64,000 bases of DNA from an uncultured Spirochaetaceae bacterium. GTDB taxonomy: Bacteria > Spirochaetota > Spirochaetia > Treponematales > Treponemataceae. Shown here piece after piece: positions 44,366-52,835 of this stretch (position 1 is the first letter of the stretch; the number at the start of each line of letters is the position of its first letter). The notes under the pieces were generated by a model. That model had not been told where the DNA came from and did not search any database. It was given only the letters and a program-made list of their open reading frames with translations. The stretch is from positions 1 to 64,000 of the forward strand of contig CADANN010000004.1 in assembly GCA_902789325.1 (NCBI GenBank), in the 5' to 3' direction. The translations under genes and the position numbers were made by a program.

Positions 44366-46081
44366 ATGGCAGATAATTTAAACAGAAGTGCGTTCGATAA
44401 ATTAGTAGCCGGAATGGATTCGGCAGAACGTAACGACATGCTTGAAAAATTAAATCAGACATCAGTTTCTGTTATTCAGCTGGTTGATACTGATAATCAG
44501 TACACAGATAAAAGTGTTTCTCTGCATATCCGCTTTAAGGAAGAATCTGCCTTTTATCGTTTTCTTCTCTGGCTCCGTGGCCTCATTGAAAAAAAGAATC
44601 CTGAAAAGATTTATAACGAAGATGTACTTGCTTCAATGGCTCGCCGAATAACACGAGAACATCCTGGAATTGTAAATCACAGGAACGCTGTACTTGATTC
44701 GGTTTTCTACGAGCACCTTCGAACCTTAAAATCTGCTGCAGATTTTTTTAAGCCATATTTTAATATAATAGATGAAAGCTCTGGAGATTTTTATGTTTTC
44801 TTGAGTTCTTTTGTAACACCAGAACTTTCAGATATGATTAACTCAGAAGCGGATCCTTTTTCACTGGGCTTTGAAACAGAACCGACTCCAGATGTAAAAA
44901 ATCGACTTTTGAAAAATCTTGATAATATTCTCAAAAATATTGATGGTGGTACTAAAGCAAGTCTGTATGGGGCGGTAAGTTCACTGAACTGGCTCCGCCA
45001 GTTTACACGACTCCCTTATATTCATTTCACCTCGCAGTTTACAAATCTTACAGAAAACAATTATACCTGTCCGTATCGCAATGCTGTAAATGATTATTCA
45101 AGTTTTGCTGCTGTATTTACAAATGTTCTTCCGGTCCAGAATGAAGTACTTGAAGCAATGCTCATGTTCAGCCAGCGTAAAGAGATTACTAAAAATGCGC
45201 AGGAAAAAGATATCGAGCGTACAATCAAAGAATTTATTGCAAAGGCAAATCAGTGTCTTGGTGCCATTCAGATTTTTATTTCAAGTGTTCCAATTCTAAA
45301 GGTTGGTAAAATTGTCAATTCTGATTACGACTGGCTTCCAGGAAATATTGAAGGGGTAGAGGCATGGTTCCCGAACTTCCGTAGTCACTGGCGTAAGATT
45401 ATTGATGTTCGTTGGGGTGACTGGCTTCGTGAACGAAAAAAGAAAAATCTCGAAACTTACTTGAGTAATGATTTTGGACTTACAGAATTTCCTTCTTTGA
45501 AATATCGTCCCTGGCAAAAGCTGTGGCTCCGTGTTCCATTTTCTTGCGAACTTACCGGCGGTTTTTTGTCCTGGTTCTGCGAAAACAAATATGATGAAAT
45601 GATTCCTGTTTTGAATGATGTAATGATGGAAGGAATCTTTATCCGCAATGAAAACCGCGTTGAATATTCCGAAGGTCTCAATCTTTTTGTTCAGGCTATG
45701 AGTCAGATGCAGGAGCTTTTGGAGCGTCTCGCACCAGAAGGTGAATACGGAGCATTGTTTGAAGAGTTTGCTACAAGCCGCATCCGTAACTTCCAGGTAC
45801 AGAATCAAATTGATTCTATGATGACTACAACAGAAACTGAAATTCACGATATTGTTAAAAAGTTTGATAAAGGCTCAAAGGCGATAGATAAATGCCTTAC
45901 AGGAATTCTTTCTGAAGAAAGAGACAAGGTACATGATGGGCTTCAAAACTTTTCTTCAATCAAAGGGCATCGTAACCGTATGTGGAAAGATTCTTTACGT
46001 GCCAACTGGGAAGTCTTGAAGAAAGCTGAATTCTATCTTTCTGAGCTGGAGCCAATCGATGCTGCAACCGAGCAAAACTAG
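44366..46081 (+). CDS. Treponema-type protein of unknown function (DUF5312-like)
   Basis: This 571-residue protein has no signal peptide or clear membrane helix. It is rich in helices and aromatic residues, including RLPYIHFTSQFTNLTENNY, DYDWLPGNIEGVEAWFPNFR and WRKIIDVRWGDWLRERKKK. I associate this pattern with a treponeme-restricted family (DUF5312), without certainty. The C-terminal third is predicted coiled coil. No catalytic motif is visible. It overlaps the next gene (yfiH) by 23 nt, so the two are likely co-translated. Confidence 0.8.
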   Translation: MADNLNRSAFDKLVAGMDSAERNDMLEKLNQTSVSVIQLVDTDNQYTDKSVSLHIRFKEESAFYRFLLWLRGLIEKKNPEKIYNEDVLASMARRITREHPGIVNHRNAVLDSVFYEHLRTLKSAADFFKPYFNIIDESSGDFYVFLSSFVTPELSDMINSEADPFSLGFETEPTPDVKNRLLKNLDNILKNIDGGTKASLYGAVSSLNWLRQFTRLPYIHFTSQFTNLTENNYTCPYRNAVNDYSSFAAVFTNVLPVQNEVLEAMLMFSQRKEITKNAQEKDIERTIKEFIAKANQCLGAIQIFISSVPILKVGKIVNSDYDWLPGNIEGVEAWFPNFRSHWRKIIDVRWGDWLRERKKKNLETYLSNDFGLTEFPSLKYRPWQKLWLRVPFSCELTGGFLSWFCENKYDEMIPVLNDVMMEGIFIRNENRVEYSEGLNLFVQAMSQMQELLERLAPEGEYGALFEEFATSRIRNFQVQNQIDSMMTTTETEIHDIVKKFDKGSKAIDKCLTGILSEERDKVHDGLQNFSSIKGHRNRMWKDSLRANWEVLKKAEFYLSELEPIDAATEQN

Positions 46082-46925
46082 AGCAACGTGTCATCCTCCG
46101 GCTCGACCGGAGGATCTTTTCGAATACTTTCAATTCCACCGTGCTGGCAAAGTACTGGAGGGCGCTCCAGTTTGCGGAATGAGCCTGAAAGCTGCCGGCA
46201 GCATGCGTTTCCGCTGGAATGAAACAAATCCAAATCGAGAAAAATTATTGTCACTGTTACATGAGTTTGCTTCGCAAACTTCGCAGGGCGTGAAAAATGA
46301 AATTGTCCCTGTTCAATTAGACCACACCCACATCGTATACAACATAAAATCCGCTGAAGACACAAAAAATAAAATCGGTGACGGCATAATCACAACAAAT
46401 CGCAGCCTTATTCCAACTGTAACTGTAGCAGACTGCATGCCTCTTTATCTTTATGATCCGGTAACAGGTGTATTCGGCATAGTTCATTCAGGCTGGAAAG
46501 GAACCGGGATAGTCGTAGATGCAATAGATCTGGCAAAAAAAGATTATGGGGCCAAAGCAGAAGATTTCTGTATAATCCTGGGACCACATATCCGCGACTG
46601 CTGCTACATAGTAAATGAAGAACGTGCAAACTGGTTCTCAGAAAATTTTACTCCAGAATGTGTTCGTCCGCTTGAAGAAGGTATAAAAGTTGACTGGAAT
46701 ACCGGTGGTGGCCCTTTATACAGACTGTCGCTTGAAAAAGCAAATCTTGCGGCAATAAAAAAAGCAGGCGTACCAGATGAAAACGTTTGGATTCATCCAG
46801 CATGTACCTGCTGTTATAAAGATTCGACCAGCGGCCAATTCATTTATGGCTCAAACCGCCGCGAAACTAAAGAAAACGGTGCACCAGATAAGTTTACGGT
46901 GCAGGCCGCTTTCATAAAATATTAA
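46059..46925 (+). CDS. yfiH: YfiH/LACC1-family multicopper-oxidase-fold purine nucleosidase-like protein
   Basis: ATG 46059 has GGAG about 8 nt upstream and is the only good start before the conserved region. The 288-residue protein has the family pattern: GMSLKAAGSM at the substrate-facing N-terminus, TVADCMPLYLYD, FGIVHSGWKGT (metal-ligand His, about 144), and a Cys/His site in IHPACTCCYKD near 250. Family members phosphorolyse or deaminate purine nucleosides, and older annotation calls them polyphenol oxidases. Codons 12-19 pass through a palindromic element (46093-46115). Confidence 0.87.
   Translation: MLQPSKTRATCHPPARPEDLFEYFQFHRAGKVLEGAPVCGMSLKAAGSMRFRWNETNPNREKLLSLLHEFASQTSQGVKNEIVPVQLDHTHIVYNIKSAEDTKNKIGDGIITTNRSLIPTVTVADCMPLYLYDPVTGVFGIVHSGWKGTGIVVDAIDLAKKDYGAKAEDFCIILGPHIRDCCYIVNEERANWFSENFTPECVRPLEEGIKVDWNTGGGPLYRLSLEKANLAAIKKAGVPDENVWIHPACTCCYKDSTSGQFIYGSNRRETKENGAPDKFTVQAAFIKY
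46093..46115. repeat. Palindromic element inside the 5' end of yfiH
   Basis: ATCCTCCGG (46093-46101) and CCGGAGGAT (46107-46115) form a perfect 9-bp stem with loop CTCGA. It lies just after the upstream stop and is read as codons (HPPARPED) by yfiH. Confidence 0.65.
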
Positions 46926-48412
46926 AGTGGAATATTTCCGTGCTTCTTTAATGGCTTGTTTGTGAAAATCTTTGTTTCAAGGAAGTCAAAACTAGCCACA
47001 ATTCGCTTACGTGTATCTTCCGGCTGAATGATTTCAGTAATGTATCCGCGCTCAGCAGCAATATAAGGAGTCATAATCTCGTTCTTATATTTTTCTGAAG
47101 CAGCCTGAACTTCTGCAGCCTTGTTAGGATCTTTCAATTCCTTGGCAAAGAGAATCTCAATAGCACCTTCAGCACCCATTACAGCAATTTCTGCCTTTGG
47201 CCATGCATAAACAAAATCTGCACCAAGGTGTTTTGAACACATAGCAATATAAGCACCACCATAAGCCTTGCGTAAAATCACAGTCAACTTAGGTACTGTT
47301 GCTTCACTGTAAGCATAAATTACTTTAGCACCGTGGCGGATAATACCTTTCTGCTCTTCCTGAGGTCCTGGAATAAAGCCTGGAACATCAACAAAAGTAA
47401 GAAGTGGAATGTCAAAAGAATCGCAGTAGCGGATAAAGCGGGCAATTTTATCAGAAGCATCGCAGTCGAGAACGCCACCCAATCCTTTAGGATTGTTAGC
47501 GATAATACCAACTGTGCGGCCTTCAATCTTACCAAAGCCTACTACACAGTTAATTGCAAATTCCTTCATGATTTCAAGGAAGGAATCTTCATCAATTACG
47601 CAGTTGATTACTTCGCGAACGTCGTAACCCTGACGTGGATTTTCAGGAAGGATTTCCTTAATTCTCTTTGCAGCTTTCTTTTCATCGAACTTGAACTTTT
47701 CATTTGGTTCGATTTTGTCACCAAAGTAGTGTGGAATATAGTCTAAAAGACGGCGAACTTCTTCGTAGCATGATTTTTCATCATCACAGCGGAAGTGAGA
47801 AACACCAGATTTTGTTGCGTGAATGTTTGCACCACCAAGGTCTTCTGCAGAAATATCCATGAACATTACAGACTTAACAACCTTTGGTCCTGTAATGAAC
47901 ATCTGAGTTACCTTATCAACTGTAAAAATAAAGTCTGTGATTCCAGGTGAATATACGGCACCACCGGCACAAGGACCAGCGATAATAGAAATCTGAGGAA
48001 TGGCACCAGAAGCGCGAACATTCTGATTGAATACGTTACCGTATCCGCCCAAAGCTTCTACACCTTCCTGAATACGAGCTCCGCCCGAATCGTTAATTCC
48101 GATTACAGGACAGCGTGCATCAATTGCCATCTTTGTAAGGTCGGCAATCTTGCGTCCGTGCATGTGACCAAGAGAACCTCCCTGAATAGTAAAGTCCTGT
48201 GCATATACAGCAACCTTACGTCCATTTATTTTTCCGAATCCGGTGATAACGCCATCATAAGGAATATCTTTTTTATCCATTCCAAAACTTGTACAGTTGT
48301 GTTTTACACCCTGATATGTTTCTACGAATGAATCTTTGTCGCAAAGTGCATTAATTCGCTCAATAGCGTGCAGTTTTCCCTTTGCGTGCTGTTTTTCAAC
48401 ATTGTATTCCAT
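46922..48412 (-). CDS. Biotin-dependent carboxyltransferase subunit (propionyl/methylmalonyl-CoA type)
   Basis: This 496-residue protein has the two crotonase-like halves of the acyl-CoA carboxylase beta family. The N-half has SFGMDKKDIPYDGVITGFG, GGARIQEGVEALGGYG and AGPCAGGAVYSPG. The C-half has LVTFVDVPGF-like LLTFVDVPGFIPGPQEE, RKAYGGAYIAMCSKHLG and AWPKAEIAVMG. It could be PccB, or MmdA of a sodium-pumping methylmalonyl-CoA decarboxylase. No biotin carrier, biotin carboxylase or membrane subunit lies nearby, so the complex is unresolved. RBS GAGG precedes ATG 48412. Confidence 0.9.
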   Translation of the reverse strand: MEYNVEKQHAKGKLHAIERINALCDKDSFVETYQGVKHNCTSFGMDKKDIPYDGVITGFGKINGRKVAVYAQDFTIQGGSLGHMHGRKIADLTKMAIDARCPVIGINDSGGARIQEGVEALGGYGNVFNQNVRASGAIPQISIIAGPCAGGAVYSPGITDFIFTVDKVTQMFITGPKVVKSVMFMDISAEDLGGANIHATKSGVSHFRCDDEKSCYEEVRRLLDYIPHYFGDKIEPNEKFKFDEKKAAKRIKEILPENPRQGYDVREVINCVIDEDSFLEIMKEFAINCVVGFGKIEGRTVGIIANNPKGLGGVLDCDASDKIARFIRYCDSFDIPLLTFVDVPGFIPGPQEEQKGIIRHGAKVIYAYSEATVPKLTVILRKAYGGAYIAMCSKHLGADFVYAWPKAEIAVMGAEGAIEILFAKELKDPNKAAEVQAASEKYKNEIMTPYIAAERGYITEIIQPEDTRKRIVASFDFLETKIFTNKPLKKHGNIPL

Positions 48413-48428
48413 AAATTAACCTCGTAAC

Positions 48429-48458
48429 TTATTATGACAAAAAATACAGATTTGTCAA
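48429..48458 (-). promoter_or_regulatory. Promoter of the carboxyltransferase gene
   Basis: On the minus strand, TTGACA (48458-48453), an 18-nt spacer and TAATAA (48434-48429) precede ATG 48412 by 16 nt, with a GAGG ribosome site between. Confidence 0.65.
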
Positions 48459-48459
48459 G

Positions 48460-50151
48460 TTAGAATCCGAGTGATGCATAAGGATGAGTCAGATAATACT
48501 CAATCTGGTCATGTTCGCGCTGCATTGCATCACGTTCTGGAAGCCACTCATATTTTGAGCGAAGATTATCTGTGGCTTTCATTACATCACCTTCAGTATT
48601 TTCAATCTGAGAGAAATAATCGTTCTTGAATTTTTCGCAGTCAACATTAAGAGCTGTACGTTTTACTTCATTCATATCTGTAATTACCCAGCGATTCTTT
48701 TTGTAGGTGAGGGTATAGGTTGAATTTACTTTATCAACCATAAAATCAGCATTTTCGCCTTCTGTATAAATCAGGTAAAATTCAACATTGTGAACAGAGG
48801 TACTTCCGTTTTCAAGAGTGATATTTCCTTCCTTTGTTAATGGTGGTAATTTTTCATTCTTTTTATGAAGTTCAACTACAAGTTCCTGAGCTTTTCCGTC
48901 AATCTTAAGATTAGTAACTCCGTAAACTCCAGAATGAGCATATCTTTTTTCATCAGTAATATAGAAAAGCCAGTTTGAAGGATAGCCAAACCCATTGTCA
49001 TTTCCATAAGCGAGGCGTTGTTTGTGCATAACGTAAATGCGGCTTACCATATCACCAAAGTTTCCGGCTTCTTTTCCGTGGCCAAAATCTGAAAGAAGCA
49101 TAGTATCTTTTTCATTTACGCCATTCATATAGGCACGGATTGTTTCTGTGGAAGTAAGACCAACCGAAGTATAATCTTCTCCACGAGTTTTTGCTGTATT
49201 TATACTTGCAATAATTACAACCAGAGCAATTGCTATAACAACACCAATTGTAGTTGAATTACGTTTGATTTTTCGTTTTGTATTGATTTTTGAATTCTGA
49301 GATTTTTTATAGGATGCGACCTTTTCTTCAAAATCTTTGTCGTTTGCTGCCTTCTGACTCAAGCGGAATGCTTCATCAAGCTTTTCAAGAGGGAAATCTG
49401 CTTCCGGTGTCAAATCTTCGCTTGATTTTCCCTTTTTCTTTTTGCCCGGGACATTTACTTCTGTTGAAGTGAGTCGAAGTGAATTATTTATTAAGGCAGC
49501 CAGCTCAGAATCAATTCCATTTACACAATATTCTATTGGAAGAAAGTTGTGATCAAAAATATCTGCATTGCGGGCGATTGAATCCCTTGCGCCAAAAGGA
49601 ACATTTTTTGTAAGGAGCCTGTAAATTATTGCAGCCCGTTCAAAACAAAGAGCAGGGAGCCCGCTGATTGTTTCGTTCAAAAAGCCGTGATTCTGGACTA
49701 CAGCATCTTCTGGAGTAAGCGTATTGATTGCATAATTAAAAAGTGACTGAGGTGCAAACAGAACTTTTTCCTCAGCTACGATAATTCCGCCGGCTCCAAC
49801 CATTGGAATTGTATTTCCGTCTTTTGCTGCGGCGGTGAGTGCAGTGCAAACAGAGTGAACTGCTGCAAGTGCATTCTCTCCGCCTTCTTCATAAAACTGG
49901 GCGAGAGTTTTTGCATTTTCTGCATCGCCCAGCGGATTTGCTGCACAATAGAAAACTAAACGTTCCTGACGGCCAGCTTTTTCGACATCATAAGATTTTA
50001 CTTCTTCGAAAGTCCATTGTCGGAAATTCTTGCCGTCAAAAATTGCACCTTCCTGGCTCAAAACAGCATCGTGCGCAGTCTTGCCAAAAGTGTATTCATC
50101 AAGATTAGTATTAAGTCTAAGTTCGTTGTTTTCTATTGTTAATAAAGTCAT
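48460..50151 (-). CDS. Bitopic membrane protein with a kinase-like N-terminal region
   Basis: This 563-residue protein has a cytoplasmic domain (1-300), one membrane helix (TTIGVVIAIALVVIIASI, about 302-320) and an extracytoplasmic domain of about 240 residues. Parts of the first domain recall the C-lobe of Ser/Thr protein kinases: GGIIVAEEKVLFAPQSLF resembles a catalytic-loop/activation segment, and FERAAIIYRLLTKNVPF resembles the helix that precedes LLTGxxPF. The catalytic HRD and DFG residues are absent. It is probably a pseudokinase-like scaffold, stated with caution. The start is 3 nt after the hflC stop, so it belongs to the hflK-hflC operon. Confidence 0.65.
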   Translation of the reverse strand: MTLLTIENNELRLNTNLDEYTFGKTAHDAVLSQEGAIFDGKNFRQWTFEEVKSYDVEKAGRQERLVFYCAANPLGDAENAKTLAQFYEEGGENALAAVHSVCTALTAAAKDGNTIPMVGAGGIIVAEEKVLFAPQSLFNYAINTLTPEDAVVQNHGFLNETISGLPALCFERAAIIYRLLTKNVPFGARDSIARNADIFDHNFLPIEYCVNGIDSELAALINNSLRLTSTEVNVPGKKKKGKSSEDLTPEADFPLEKLDEAFRLSQKAANDKDFEEKVASYKKSQNSKINTKRKIKRNSTTIGVVIAIALVVIIASINTAKTRGEDYTSVGLTSTETIRAYMNGVNEKDTMLLSDFGHGKEAGNFGDMVSRIYVMHKQRLAYGNDNGFGYPSNWLFYITDEKRYAHSGVYGVTNLKIDGKAQELVVELHKKNEKLPPLTKEGNITLENGSTSVHNVEFYLIYTEGENADFMVDKVNSTYTLTYKKNRWVITDMNEVKRTALNVDCEKFKNDYFSQIENTEGDVMKATDNLRSKYEWLPERDAMQREHDQIEYYLTHPYASLGF

Positions 50152-50154
50152 TTT

Positions 50155-51144
50155 TTAGTTCCTTCTTCCGTCTGCACCATACAGATACTTAAAATAATCC
50201 ATCTTTGTACTGTATGTAGCAGGGTAGTCTTTAAGATTCTGCTTGTAAGATTCCATACTCTTCCAGAAGGTGTAGAACTCAAGGTCCTTGTTGTAAGCGG
50301 CTGCGTAAATTGCGGCAGCTTCAGCATCGGCAGCACCCTTGATTTCCTCAGACTTGCGGTATGCTTCAGAAGCAATTGTACGCTTGTCATTTTCAAGGCG
50401 ACCAAGCCATTCAGCTTTTTTACCTTCACCAAGTGAGCGGTAAGCCTGTGCAACCTGATTTCGGTCCTTAATCATTGAGTTATAAACTGATTCATTGAGT
50501 TCATCAGAATATTTTACCTGGCGTGGAACAATGTCTAAAAGTTCAATTCCCCAGCCCTGAACTTCGCTCTGAGCTTTTGCAGTCATCTGGCGGCAAAGTT
50601 CGCTACGGCCTTTTGTTACAACTTCGTTTACAGTATCAGCATTTACAAGCTTGTCAATTTCCTTCGTTTCTTCATCTTTTTCTGTATCAGTATTTTTTCG
50701 CTCATTAATGATGTTAGAAGAACGTACAATTTCGCTCATTCTGTTCTGAGTGATGATTGTACGGCAAGATGAGTCCACGATATCAGAAAGTTTGTTATAA
50801 GCATTGTCCAGAGTCTGGAAGTTTTGATAGAAGGCAACCGGGTCTGTAATGCGCCATCTTGATGTAGTATCTACTATTATATACTGATTTTCTTTAGTTG
50901 TGATGCTCTGAGGGTCACCATCAAGAGAAAGAATCAGTTTTGGATATTCAGTTACCTGATCAAGGAAAGGCACTTTTATGTAAAGACCTGCAGATTCATG
51001 AGAATCAACAATCTTACTGAAACGGGTAATAACAACCTGTCTTCCTTCATTTACGATATAGAAAGGTCCTGTCAAAACAAAAAGAATAAACAGAATCACG
51101 AGGGCTATAAGCCAGCCGATAAATTTTTTCATTGCTCTTGTCAT
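50155..51144 (-). CDS. hflC: HflC-type SPFH-domain membrane protein
   Basis: The 329-residue protein has an N-terminal anchor (LIALVILFILFVLTGPFYIV) and an SPFH/band 7 domain (VNEGRQVVITRFSKIV; GLYIKVPFLDQV). The HflC signatures are DIVPRQVKYSDELNESVYNSM and the coiled-coil ARSLGEGKKAE-like AYRSLGEGKKAEWLGR. HflK and HflC form a large cage around the FtsH protease and regulate membrane-protein turnover. It is 13 nt after hflK. Confidence 0.93.
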   Translation of the reverse strand: MTRAMKKFIGWLIALVILFILFVLTGPFYIVNEGRQVVITRFSKIVDSHESAGLYIKVPFLDQVTEYPKLILSLDGDPQSITTKENQYIIVDTTSRWRITDPVAFYQNFQTLDNAYNKLSDIVDSSCRTIITQNRMSEIVRSSNIINERKNTDTEKDEETKEIDKLVNADTVNEVVTKGRSELCRQMTAKAQSEVQGWGIELLDIVPRQVKYSDELNESVYNSMIKDRNQVAQAYRSLGEGKKAEWLGRLENDKRTIASEAYRKSEEIKGAADAEAAAIYAAAYNKDLEFYTFWKSMESYKQNLKDYPATYSTKMDYFKYLYGADGRRN

Positions 51145-51157
51145 ATCTGACCCCCCA

Positions 51158-52120
51158 TTAGTCCTTTAGATTTTTTACTGGAACAAGATTTTCAAGCTCG
51201 CTGTCAATCAGCTCAGGCTTCTTTTCGCTGCCAAAAATCTCTGCCATAGTTTCCAGATAGATTCGTTCTTTAGTAGCTGCAGGTGCACGTTTGTATTCTT
51301 CGTAAACGGCATTAAATCTGGCAACATCACCCTTTGCCATGTTTACACGTTCAGATGCATAACCTTCTGCAACCTGAATCTGACGGTCGGCTTCACCCTG
51401 AGCCTTAGGAATTTCTTTGTTGTACTCTTCCTTACCTTCGTTGATAAGGCGCTTCATATCCTGGCTCGCTTTGTTTACGTCTTCAAAGGCTGCCTGAACT
51501 TCAACAGGTGGAACTACGTTCTGGAACTGAACTGTTGTTACGTTGATTCCAAGTCCGAGAGCCTTAAAGTTTTCGTTCATCTGTTCCTGGGCAAGGTTCT
51601 GAATGGTAGAACGGTCAGAAGAGATTACATCGAAAATTGCACGGTCACCAACAAGAGTATTGATAACTGAACGTGAAATATCACGAATTGTCTGCTCGCG
51701 TTCGTAAACATTAAAAAGCCACTGCTTAGGATCTGTGACTTTGTACTGAATTACCCATTCAACATCTACTATATTAAGGTCTCCTGTGAGCATTTCAGAT
51801 TCTTCTGAAATATTATTTTTATACTCATTGTTACGGCCAGATTTTACAGTCTTAAAACCAAACTGCTCTGCGCGGAGAGTCTTGATGTCGACATTATAGT
51901 TTTTGTCGATTCCAAACGGCAGTTTAACGTGAAGTCCAGAGCCTACAGTCTGAGTGTACTTTCCAAACCTCGTGATTACCGCATTTTCTGTTTCATCAAC
52001 TACATAAACACTTGAAAATCCTGCAACTACTGCGAGTACAAGGACAATCAGCCAGAAAAGCATTGCGGGGCCTACGCTTTTACGTACGCGTTTTGCTTTT
52101 TTTACTTCTTCGTCAGCCAT
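51158..52120 (-). CDS. hflK: HflK-type SPFH-domain membrane protein
   Basis: ATG 52120 (MADEEVKK) is chosen because the GGAGGCG 7-8 nt upstream is its ribosome site. The ATG at 52135 is part of that site. The 320-residue protein has a basic N-terminus, one membrane helix (FWLIVLVLAVVAGFSSVYVV) and the SPFH domain (TENAVITRFGKYTQTVGSG; NIVDVEWVIQYKV; GLGINVTTVQFQNVVPP). It pairs with HflC to control FtsH. Confidence 0.93.
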   Translation of the reverse strand: MADEEVKKAKRVRKSVGPAMLFWLIVLVLAVVAGFSSVYVVDETENAVITRFGKYTQTVGSGLHVKLPFGIDKNYNVDIKTLRAEQFGFKTVKSGRNNEYKNNISEESEMLTGDLNIVDVEWVIQYKVTDPKQWLFNVYEREQTIRDISRSVINTLVGDRAIFDVISSDRSTIQNLAQEQMNENFKALGLGINVTTVQFQNVVPPVEVQAAFEDVNKASQDMKRLINEGKEEYNKEIPKAQGEADRQIQVAEGYASERVNMAKGDVARFNAVYEEYKRAPAATKERIYLETMAEIFGSEKKPELIDSELENLVPVKNLKD

Positions 52121-52143
52121 TTTTTTCGCCTCCATTCTTTAAA

Positions 52144-52173
52144 GATATAAAGATGTAGAAAAAAAAACAACAA
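52144..52173 (-). promoter_or_regulatory. Probable promoter of the hflK-hflC operon
   Basis: On the minus strand, TTGTTG (52173-52168), an 18-nt spacer and TATATC (52149-52144) precede ATG 52120. It is divergent from the DUF4230 gene. Confidence 0.45.
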
Positions 52174-52190
52174 AAAAACTGTAAATGCGG

Positions 52191-52196
52191 TATAAT
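52191..52196 (+). promoter_or_regulatory. -10 box of the DUF4230 gene, 7 nt from its ATG
   Basis: TATAAT (52191-52196), then 7 nt and ATG 52204. There is no Shine-Dalgarno. Confidence 0.5.
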
Positions 52197-52203
52197 AATT
52201 TCT

Positions 52204-52767
52204 ATGATTAAGAAGATTTTTGTCCGTGTTATTGTATCAGTTGTAATTGTTCTTTTGCTGCTTTGCGGCGGTTATTTTGGATTCAAACGTTTTGGAATTG
52301 TAAGAACAGAAACTAAACTTGCTCTTGTAGACCGCCAGCTTTCTTATTGTCAGGAACTGGTTACGGCAAAGTATCGCTATAGTGATATTATCACGCTCAA
52401 AAAATCATCCGGCTTTGCAAAAAGCTACAGCATCATAAAATACACAGGGCTTATCCGCGCTGGAATAGCTGATATAACTGATGTTTCCTACAGCGTTTCA
52501 TTAGACGGAAAAACAATCACTCTTACAGTGCCACCTGCAGAAATCCTTGGAAATGAAATTGTGAGCCAGGGCGTTTTTGATGAAAAGCAGAGTATCTGGG
52601 TACCAATTTCTACTCAGGAAGTTTTTGATGAAATAGAAAAAGCAAAGGCAGAAGCGGTAGAAGACATGGTTGCAGAAGGTGTACTTTATGAAGCCCGCGA
52701 ATACGCTGTACGTGTAATCACACAGTTTATGCTGGCTCTCGGCTTTGAAGACGTAAAAATCAAATAA
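52204..52767 (+). CDS. DUF4230-like membrane-anchored protein
   Basis: The 187-residue protein has an N-terminal anchor (VIVSVVIVLLLLCGGYFGF) and an extracytoplasmic alpha/beta domain. The DUF4230 features are YIIKY-like YSIIKYTGLIRAGIADI, ITLTVPPAEILGNEI and a C-terminal helix (AREYAVRVITQFMLALGF). The function of this family is unknown. It sits divergent from hflK. No ribosome site precedes the ATG. Confidence 0.75.
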   Translation: MIKKIFVRVIVSVVIVLLLLCGGYFGFKRFGIVRTETKLALVDRQLSYCQELVTAKYRYSDIITLKKSSGFAKSYSIIKYTGLIRAGIADITDVSYSVSLDGKTITLTVPPAEILGNEIVSQGVFDEKQSIWVPISTQEVFDEIEKAKAEAVEDMVAEGVLYEAREYAVRVITQFMLALGFEDVKIK

Positions 52768-52798
52768 TGTTTGTACAATAAATTAAGAGTTTTCTTAC

Positions 52799-52828
52799 TT
52801 GAATTTTTCCGTCTCTTTTCGTTAAATT
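52799..52828 (+). promoter_or_regulatory. Promoter of the ABC exporter operon, leaderless candidate
   Basis: TTGAAT (52799-52804), an 18-nt spacer and TAAATT (52823-52828) lie 7 nt before ATG 52836. No Shine-Dalgarno is present. Confidence 0.5.
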
Positions 52829-52835
52829 TAAATCT

